Shown piece after piece: positions 1 through 4,611 of a stretch of DNA of 5,684 nt; positions within the stretch are counted from its first letter, which is position 1, and the number at the start of each line of letters is the position of its first letter. The notes below the pieces were generated by a model. That model ran no database searches, was not told the DNA's origin, and was given only the letters and a program-made list of their open reading frames with translations. The DNA lies in assembly GCA_937915955.1 (NCBI GenBank), contig CALGIB010000888.1, forward strand, positions 1 to 5,684. The letters are read 5' to 3'. The position numbers were made by a program, and so were the translations under genes. Source of the DNA: an uncultured Pseudomonadota bacterium (GTDB taxonomy: Bacteria > Myxococcota_A > UBA796 > CAJQPC01).

Positions 1-1
1 C

Positions 2-892
2 GCCGGCCCAGTGGCCCGGCAGGCCGCTCGCGAGGAGGGCGTTGATCTGGGCTCGGTGCAGGGCAGCGGCAGCCGCGGGCGCATCACCACCGCGGACGTG
101 CGGGCCGCCGCGAAGGCGCCGGCTCCTGCGCTGAGCGCGGCCGTGGCCCAGGGCGGTCAGTCCGCGCCGGCCCCAGCCAAGGCCTCGGGTCCCGGCCAGA
201 TCGATCGCGTGAAGATGACCCCGCTGCGCCGCACCATCGCGCGCCGCCTGGTCCAGGCCCAGCAGGACGCCGCGATGCTGACGACCTTCAACGAGGTCGA
301 CATGAAGCCCATCCTGGACCTGCGCGAGCGGTATCAGGAGGACTTCGTGAAGCGCTACGGCATCAAGCTGGGCTTCATGAGCTTCTTCGTCAAGGCCACC
401 ATCGACGCGCTGAAGGCCTACCCGGCGGTCAACGCCGAGATCGACGGCGACGAGGTGCTCTACAAGCGCTTCTACAACATCGGCGTGGCCGTCAGCGGCC
501 CCCGAGGCCTGGTGGTCCCCGTGCTCAAGGGCGCCGACCAGCTCAGCTTCTCCGCAACCGAGCAGGGCATCCGAGCCCTGGCGAGCCGGGCCGGCGACAA
601 CAAGCTGCGCGTCGACGACTTCAAGGACGGCACCTTCACGATCAGCAACGGCGGCGTCTTCGGCAGCCTGATGAGCACGCCGATCCTGAACCCCCCGCAG
701 GTCGGAATCCTGGGCATGCACACCATCCAGCAGCGCCCGGTGGCGGTGGGCACGACCATCGAGCTGCGGCCGATGATGTACCTCGCGCTGTCCTACGACC
801 ACCGCATCATCGACGGGCGCGAGGCCGTCGGTTTCCTGAAGCGCATCAAAGAGTGCGTCGAGGCTCCCGAACGCATCCTGCTGGAGGTCTGA
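2..892 (+). CDS. sucB: Dihydrolipoyllysine-residue succinyltransferase (E2 of 2-oxoglutarate dehydrogenase), 5'-truncated
   Basis: This is the E2 core of the 2-oxoglutarate dehydrogenase complex, which moves the succinyl group from lipoyl-lysine to CoA in the TCA cycle. The reading frame is open to the left edge, so the lipoyl domain and true start lie outside; the GTG at 11 is internal. The visible part opens inside the E3-binding domain (residues about 3-32, containing AREEGVDL, GSGSRGRIT and ADV). An Ala/Pro-rich linker follows to about residue 65, then the catalytic domain to the end. The active-site motif DHRIIDG gives the catalytic His (codon 800-802) and Asp (codon 812-814). TTFNEVDMKPI, KLGFMSFFVKA, TISNGGVFGS and the PERILLEV end are typical of succinyltransferases rather than pyruvate or branched-chain E2 enzymes. 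The last codons overlap the start of the frataxin gene. Identification is firm; only the N-terminus is missing. Confidence 0.95.
   Translation, partial: AGPVARQAAREEGVDLGSVQGSGSRGRITTADVRAAAKAPAPALSAAVAQGGQSAPAPAKASGPGQIDRVKMTPLRRTIARRLVQAQQDAAMLTTFNEVDMKPILDLRERYQEDFVKRYGIKLGFMSFFVKATIDALKAYPAVNAEIDGDEVLYKRFYNIGVAVSGPRGLVVPVLKGADQLSFSATEQGIRALASRAGDNKLRVDDFKDGTFTISNGGVFGSLMSTPILNPPQVGILGMHTIQQRPVAVGTTIELRPMMYLALSYDHRIIDGREAVGFLKRIKECVEAPERILLEV
883..887 (+). promoter_or_regulatory. Ribosome binding site for the frataxin gene
   Basis: A GGAGG core lies within the last sucB codons, four bases before the ATG at 892. It supports the ATG at 892 over the in-frame GTG at 853, which would add 13 residues absent from frataxins. 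Together with the ATGA overlap it suggests translational coupling. Confidence 0.7.
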
Positions 893-1212
893 TGACCGAG
901 AACGAGTTCCGCCAGGTCGTCGACCAGGCCCTGACCCGCCTGTTCGAGCAGCTCGACAACCTGGACTCGGACGAGCACGACCCGACCTTCGCGGCGGGGG
1001 TCCTCAAGATCGACTTCGAGTCCGGGCAGACCTACGTGCTCTCGCAGCAGGTCCCGGTCCAGGAGCTCTGGCTCTCGGCCCGGCTGCGGGCCTGGCACTT
1101 CAAGCTCGTCGATGGTCAGTGGCTGGAGCGCGACAGCGCCGAGCCCATGCTGCCCATCTTGAACGGGCTGCTCTCCCAGGAGCTGGACCTGACCGTCGGC
1201 CTCTCGATCTGA
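892..1212 (+). CDS. cyaY: Frataxin-like iron-binding protein (CyaY family)
   Basis: A 106-residue protein of the same length as E. coli CyaY, aligning with it from end to end by eye with almost no gaps. Frataxins bind iron and modulate IscS-dependent Fe-S cluster assembly in the cytoplasm. Features seen: an N-terminal helix rich in acidic residues (E3, E5, D11, E19, D22, D25, D27, E28, D30), matching the acidic iron-binding ridge; GVLKIDFESG at 36-45, matching the GVLTITFENG strand pair; Q52/Q53, P55 and ELWLS at 58-62 with the family's conserved Trp at 60; then WHF at 68-70 and DGQW at 74-77. The start is set by the ATGA overlap with sucB (stop 890-892) and the GGAGG at 883. Co-expression with the E2 gene is likely. 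Its final 97 bases are covered on the other strand by the tail of the converging gene. Confidence 0.9.
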   Translation: MTENEFRQVVDQALTRLFEQLDNLDSDEHDPTFAAGVLKIDFESGQTYVLSQQVPVQELWLSARLRAWHFKLVDGQWLERDSAEPMLPILNGLLSQELDLTVGLSI

Positions 1213-1901
1213 GGGCAAAAGCGCGGCTCGAAGAGCCAGACCAGGCAGGCCTCGAGCTCTGCCTTCAGCGGCTGGCGCAGGCCCTTGCGGATCGCGTCCG
1301 GCGACACCCCTCGCAGCGCCGCGACGGCCTCGCTCTGCCAGCCGACCAGCGCCGCGAGCTGGCTCAACAGCACGCCGTTGGCCCGCGCACTCGGCGGGCG
1401 CGCGGTGACGTAGCCGACCACGTCCAGGAGTCGGCTCCACGGCACGAACGGCAAGGCCTCGGGGCTCAGCGGCGGGCTCGAGAGCCCGGCGACGGCGAAG
1501 TGCCAGGCCGGCGACTTCAAGCGCAGCAGACCCACGTCCAGGCGCCGGTGGCGCAGGCCCGTCGCGTCCCAGAGCGAGCAGTCCAGGGGCTCGAAGGGCA
1601 GCGCGTGGAGCCGCGACAGCGCGCCCTCCAGGCCCACATCCTGGCAGCGCGCGGGGGCCCAGCTGAGGCCTCCGGGCACGCCCAGGGCCAGGGCGTGGCC
1701 CGAGCGGAGCAGCCGCAGCCACTGGGCCCGGTCCCCCTCGCCGAGGACCAACAGCTCGGCCTGCCCGGGCACGATGCGCCAGGCGAGGAGGCGGCGGTCC
1801 CGCTCCAACCCCAGGCGCTCGGCGCGCCGGACGAAGCCCTGGGCCTCGACCGCGCTCCGGAACAGGTCCCCTCCGCTCGAACGCAGCGAGATCAACTCCA
1901 T
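1116..1901 (-). CDS. Degenerate IS200/REP-associated (Y1, HUH-like) transposase-related protein
   Basis: A 261-residue protein starting at ATG 1901. The layout resembles REP-associated tyrosine transposases. Residues 39-52 (LAWRIVPGQAELLV) match the strand that in the family reads roughly A-[YW]-x-[IL]-M-P-N-H-x-H-L-L-V, but the two metal-binding His are Gln47 and Glu49. Residues 95-124 (RLHALPFEPLD, then RHRRLDVG) match the family's RYVHxNPVxAGLV and WSSHRxxxG segment, with no Tyr where the nucleophile belongs. A C-terminal helix-turn-helix-like part lies at about 180-208, as in longer family members. The family signal stops near residue 229; residues 231-261 are read antisense to cyaY and look unconserved. 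Catalysis by the Y1 mechanism seems impossible, so this is a decayed or domesticated relative, perhaps DNA- or RNA-binding. Placement comes from remembered family patterns; the gene itself is surer than its family. It lies 71 bp downstream of a same-strand glycosyltransferase gene. Confidence 0.6.
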   Translation of the reverse strand: MELISLRSSGGDLFRSAVEAQGFVRRAERLGLERDRRLLAWRIVPGQAELLVLGEGDRAQWLRLLRSGHALALGVPGGLSWAPARCQDVGLEGALSRLHALPFEPLDCSLWDATGLRHRRLDVGLLRLKSPAWHFAVAGLSSPPLSPEALPFVPWSRLLDVVGYVTARPPSARANGVLLSQLAALVGWQSEAVAALRGVSPDAIRKGLRQPLKAELEACLVWLFEPRFCPQIERPTVRSSSWESSPFKMGSMGSALSRSSH

Positions 1902-1906
1902 CCTTC

Positions 1907-1911
1907 CCTCC
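1907..1911 (-). promoter_or_regulatory. Ribosome binding site for the HUH-like gene
   Basis: On the minus strand the bases before the ATG at 1901 read GGGGAGGGAAGG. The GGAGG core is five bases from the start codon. It is the strongest Shine-Dalgarno sequence in the window; it fixes the start and supports this minus-strand frame as a real gene. Confidence 0.7.
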
Positions 1912-1972
1912 CCAGGTGGTGCCGCGGGGACCCTTGCAGCGGACGTGCCACCCTCGTCGAACGGGATCCCGC

Positions 1973-3334
1973 CTACTTGGAAGGAGAAGTGTTCGGTCCT
2001 TCGACACCCACCGTCGAACCCTCGAACACCCAGAGCCGGTCCTCGCCGATCTCCTCGCCCGGACCGAAGCGCCGCTGGACCTCATCGATCAGACCCGCGT
2101 GGGCGTCGTAGACGACCAGGAACAGCCGCCCGTGGGCCTGGATGGCCTGGCTGAGTTCATCGCGCAGGTGGTCGTTGACGTAGACCGTCCGCCCGCGCCA
2201 GGTCCGCGGCTGACCGTGGCGGTGATCGTCGTAGTCGAAGCCGTAGGGCCGACTCATCGGCATCGGCTCCCAAGGCGGCAGCCGCCAGAGCGTCGGGCTG
2301 ACCAGGCCCTTGTCGTCGTCGTTGTTGCCCGAGCTGGCCAGCAGGTAGAGGGCCTCGCCCCGCCGCGAGCGCTCGACGGCGAGGTCGACGCCGCGCTCCT
2401 CGGAGTTGGTGACCTGGGCCAGGCGGAGCCCCTCGAAGCCCGCCCACCAGGCCCCTTGAGTCAGGGCCAGGCCCAGGACCACGAGCCGCCAGCGTCCCTG
2501 GGCGCCCGCCTCGACGAGCAGGAAGAAGGGCGCGCCGAAGGCCAACAGGTACATGAACTGGTGGGGCGCGGCCACGCCCGAGAGCACCAGGCCGACGTAG
2601 AAGAGCAGGCCCGCGCCGAGCCCCAGCGCCACGCTCGGCAGGCGGCGGCCACCGAGCACCGCGAAGGGCAGCAGCGCCAGGCCCAGGCCCCCTAAGCGGG
2701 CGCCGTAGTCCCGGATCGACTCGGTCAGCTTCAGCGGCGGCTGGCTGTAGGTGTGCGCGTCCTGGATCAGCTCCATGGCGCCCGGGGCCAGAGGCAGCCC
2801 CGCGAGCAGACCGGTCAGGCCCCGCCATTGGCGCTGGCTCAGGATCACGGTCAACACGACGACGGCCGCCAGCACGTGGGTCCAGCAGGACAGCGCGAGC
2901 AGCACGGCCAGGCGCCAGGGGCGCCCCCGCCAGGCCCAGGCGAGCGCCACCAGCGCGGCGACCAGAGGGTAGTCGTTGAGCTCCCCGGCGTAGGCCAGCT
3001 GCACGGGCGAGGTCGCCAGGAGCAGCGCGACCAGGGGTCTGTCTCGGAAGGCCCAGACCGCGATCAGCGACAGCGCCGCCGAGGTGAGCAGGAAGATCGC
3101 GGGGACCGGGCTCAGCAGCTCCTGGGTCGCGTGGAGCAGGGGCCAGAGCGGCGGGTGCAGTCCGATCCAGGTGGTGCAGGCGTCCAACAGGCGCCCCTCG
3201 GTGAGCGCGTCCACGGTCGGGCCCGTGTAGGCCGCGTACTGCCAGGCGACCTCGTCCCAGCGCAGCCCGGCGCGCAGCACACGCAGCAGCGTGGCGAGCG
3301 CGAGGACCAGGAGCAGGCGGGATCGAGCGGGCAC
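1973..3334 (-). CDS. PMT/GT39-like membrane glycosyltransferase (GT-C fold)
   Basis: A 453-residue multi-pass inner-membrane protein with features of the PMT_2/ArnT group, which transfers sugars from polyprenyl-phosphate carriers to protein, lipid or glycan on the periplasmic side. After a first hydrophobic segment (7-20) comes RWDE at 25-28; the Asp-Glu pair suits the catalytic first-loop acidic motif of GT-C enzymes. HPPLWPLL at 60-67 matches the HPPLY motif, and SPVQLAYAGELNDYPL at 109-124 matches the family's second conserved segment. Several more membrane segments follow to about 305. The C-terminal 150 residues are soluble and rich in Asp, Trp and Pro (NNDDDK, SPTLWRLPPW, YGFDYDDHRH). 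I chose GTG 3334 because it immediately precedes the first membrane segment; extension to 3508 would overlap the divergent gene and add a non-membrane, Arg/Ala-rich stretch. No strong ribosome site is visible. Donor and acceptor cannot be told. Confidence 0.65.
   Translation of the reverse strand: MPARSRLLLVLALATLLRVLRAGLRWDEVAWQYAAYTGPTVDALTEGRLLDACTTWIGLHPPLWPLLHATQELLSPVPAIFLLTSAALSLIAVWAFRDRPLVALLLATSPVQLAYAGELNDYPLVAALVALAWAWRGRPWRLAVLLALSCWTHVLAAVVVLTVILSQRQWRGLTGLLAGLPLAPGAMELIQDAHTYSQPPLKLTESIRDYGARLGGLGLALLPFAVLGGRRLPSVALGLGAGLLFYVGLVLSGVAAPHQFMYLLAFGAPFFLLVEAGAQGRWRLVVLGLALTQGAWWAGFEGLRLAQVTNSEERGVDLAVERSRRGEALYLLASSGNNDDDKGLVSPTLWRLPPWEPMPMSRPYGFDYDDHRHGQPRTWRGRTVYVNDHLRDELSQAIQAHGRLFLVVYDAHAGLIDEVQRRFGPGEEIGEDRLWVFEGSTVGVEGPNTSPSK
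1989..2029. repeat. Two-tier inverted repeat at the 3' end of the glycosyltransferase gene
   Basis: The outer arms GTGTTCG (1989-1995) and CGAACAC (2023-2029) are perfect reverse complements. Inside them TTCGAC (2000-2005) and GTCGAA (2013-2018) are also perfect, around a 7-base loop. The two stems are separated by unpaired 4-base spacers on each side, giving 13 base pairs in a symmetric hairpin. It lies in the last codons of the glycosyltransferase, 88 bases upstream of the HUH-like gene's start. No T-run follows on either strand, so it is not a classical intrinsic terminator. It could be an mRNA-stabilising or attenuating hairpin, a REP-like element, or chance. Confidence 0.5.
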
Positions 3335-3350
3335 GGATAACGATGATCTC
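3335..3350. promoter_or_regulatory. 16-bp divergent start region between glycosyltransferase and barrel-protein genes
   Basis: With GTG starts at 3334 (minus) and 3351 (plus), only 16 bases separate two divergent genes. This spacer (GGATAACGATGATCTC) is more AT-rich than its surroundings. It cannot hold two complete promoters, so each promoter probably reaches into the opposite gene, or transcripts are nearly leaderless. I see no clear -35/-10 pair or good Shine-Dalgarno sequence for either gene. The call rests on gene geometry alone. Confidence 0.3.
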
Positions 3351-3893
3351 GTGATTTCCCTCCTCCTCGCACTGTCTTCGGCCTCCGCGGCCCCTCCCAC
3401 CGAGCGCCCGGTGACCCTGGTCGGCGGCCTGTACGCGGGCATGGCGGCTCCCGAGGGCGGCGCCGCCAAGGCCGAAGGGCGGCTGCTGCTGCACTTCGAT
3501 CCGATCACGCTGGAGGGCGCGGGGGCCGAGGGCTGGGGCTGGAACGGCTCGCGCGAGATCGGCTCGATCCTGCTGGGAGCGCGCCTCTACAAAGGGCCGA
3601 CCTATTTCCGGCTGGGCTTCCACCACCACCACGAGACCGCTCAGCAGGACTTCCTGGACGACTACGGCGGCGTGCTGTTCGGGGTGGGCGAGAACATCAA
3701 CCACCGCAGCGGCCTGCAGGGCGGCGTCGGGTTCGCCCACGAGTGGGGCAAGACCATCCCGGGGGACAACTTCTTCGAGCGCTGGTCGACGGGCATCGAC
3801 CTGTCCGTGAGCTGGTTCCCCCTGTCCGAGGGCGCGCCGGCCTACGTCGGGCTCGAGCTGAACCAGGCGCTGCACGTCGGGAAGAAGCGTTGA
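3351..3893 (+). CDS. Exported, probable outer-membrane beta-barrel protein of unknown function
   Basis: A 180-residue protein I do not recognise. A short hydrophobic stretch, ISLLLALSSASAA (2-14), followed by PPTER looks like a minimal signal peptide with cleavage near residue 14, though it lacks N-terminal positive charges. The mature part is rich in Gly and aromatic residues with alternating hydrophobic strands (TLVGGLYAGM, GSILLGARLYKG, TYFRLGFHH, GGVLFGVGENIN, GIDLSVSWFPL, AYVGLELNQAL), a pattern typical of small 8-strand outer-membrane barrels. HHHHE at 91-95, with His118, His130 and His175, could bind metal. The GTG at 3351 gives the compact signal peptide; the in-frame GTG at 3291 would add 20 charged residues and overlap the divergent gene. 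The stop overlaps the TTG start of the hydrolase gene, so the two are probably translated together. Confidence 0.65.
   Translation: MISLLLALSSASAAPPTERPVTLVGGLYAGMAAPEGGAAKAEGRLLLHFDPITLEGAGAEGWGWNGSREIGSILLGARLYKGPTYFRLGFHHHHETAQQDFLDDYGGVLFGVGENINHRSGLQGGVGFAHEWGKTIPGDNFFERWSTGIDLSVSWFPLSEGAPAYVGLELNQALHVGKKR
3879..3884 (+). promoter_or_regulatory. Ribosome binding site for the MBL-fold hydrolase
   Basis: GGGAAG sits five bases before the TTG at 3890. With the TTGA overlap and the KLHVLGVGDAF opening typical of this fold, it supports the unusual TTG start. Confidence 0.5.
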
Positions 3894-4609
3894 AGCTGCA
3901 CGTGCTGGGCGTGGGAGACGCCTTCTCCCAGCAGAGCTACTCGACCTGCTTCGTGCTGGAGCACGACGGCTTCTGCTTGCTGATCGACTGCCCGCATCCC
4001 ATCCGCAAGGTGCTGTACGAGGCTCAGGCGCCGGACCTGGGTCAGCTCGACGCGGTGCTGATCACCCACCTCCACGGGGACCACTGCTCAGGGCTCGAGG
4101 GCCTGCTCTGGTTCTCGCGCTTCGCGCTGGGCCGCAAGGCCTCGATCCTGGCCCACCCCCAGGTGCTGGCCCGGACCTGGGAGCGCCTGGCGCCGGGCAT
4201 GGACACGGTCCGGGACGAAGCCGGACAGCCGCACCGCCTGACGCTGGATGATCTGGCCGACACGACCGAGCTGAGCACCACCTCGGCGGTGCAGGTCGGT
4301 CCGTTCTCCATCGAGGCCCGGCTGACCCGGCATCACATCCCGACGACGGCGCTGCGCATCTCAGCGGGCGGCCGGACCCTGGCCTACAGCTGCGACACGA
4401 GCTTCGACCCCGGGCTGCTGGAGTGGCTCTCGGTCGGGGATCTGGTGATCCACGAGACGAACCTGGGCATCCACACGCCGATCGAGGACCTGCTGGCGGT
4501 CCCCGAGCCGCTGCGGAGCAGGCTGGCGCTGGTGCACTACCCCGACGATCTCGACGTCGAGGGGTGTGCGCTGCGGTGCCTGAGGGCCGGCGAGGTCGTC
4601 GAGGTCTAG
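3890..4609 (+). CDS. Metallo-beta-lactamase-fold hydrolase, RNase Z-like type
   Basis: A 239-residue cytoplasmic-looking protein with a complete set of likely metal ligands. The N-terminus KLHVLGVGDAF and Asp33 in LLIDCP begin the fold. The hallmark HLHGDH is at 60-65 (His60, His62, Asp64, His65). RHHIPTTALRI at 147-157 provides His148 or His149, CDT at 168-170 provides bridging Asp169, and LVHYPDD at 214-220 supplies the final His216. LVIHETN (185-191), after the Asp motif, resembles the aDLLIHEAT segment of RNase Z-type proteins. It is shorter than typical RNase Z (about 300 residues) and I see no flexible exosite arm, so tRNA processing is not implied; a phosphodiesterase or other ester hydrolase is equally possible. 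The TTG start overlaps the stop of the barrel-protein gene (TTGA). An earlier in-frame start at 3743 would only add residues read out of frame inside that gene. Confidence 0.85.
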   Translation: MKLHVLGVGDAFSQQSYSTCFVLEHDGFCLLIDCPHPIRKVLYEAQAPDLGQLDAVLITHLHGDHCSGLEGLLWFSRFALGRKASILAHPQVLARTWERLAPGMDTVRDEAGQPHRLTLDDLADTTELSTTSAVQVGPFSIEARLTRHHIPTTALRISAGGRTLAYSCDTSFDPGLLEWLSVGDLVIHETNLGIHTPIEDLLAVPEPLRSRLALVHYPDDLDVEGCALRCLRAGEVVEV

Positions 4610-4611
4610 CC

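Noticed and set aside
1225..1237. GGCTC-GAA-GAGCC hairpin just after the cyaY stop as a terminator
   Set aside because: Only a 5-bp stem with no T-run on either strand, and it lies in the coding region of the converging gene; a Rho-independent terminator is not supported.
1962..1971. CGGGATCCCG palindrome downstream of the glycosyltransferase stop as a terminator
   Set aside because: There is no loop and no T-run; with no spacer it cannot form a useful RNA hairpin.
793..2085. Long minus-strand open frame (430 codons) covering sucB end, cyaY and beyond
   Set aside because: It is antisense to two confidently identified genes, its product is a low-complexity Arg/Ala/Gly/Pro string, and no domain is visible; typical of high-GC shadow frames.
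1119..2111. Long plus-strand open frame (330 codons) opposite the HUH-like gene
   Set aside because: The product is Gln/Arg/Ala-rich without fold-like hydrophobic patterning, no ribosome site is seen, and the minus-strand frame has a strong ribosome site and family-like motifs.
1916..3340. Plus-strand open frames antisense to the glycosyltransferase
   Set aside because: They mirror a protein with clear membrane segments and HPPL-type motifs; their products are rich in Gln, Arg and Gly and show no recognisable domain.
2157..3875. Minus-strand open frame of 572 codons
   Set aside because: It runs through the glycosyltransferase in another frame and antisense to the barrel-protein gene; product is Arg/Ala/Gly low complexity.
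4550..4561. 12-bp palindrome CTCGACGTCGAG as an operator
   Set aside because: It lies inside hydrolase codons (LDVE), has no second copy in a promoter position, and such palindromes are expected by chance at this GC content.
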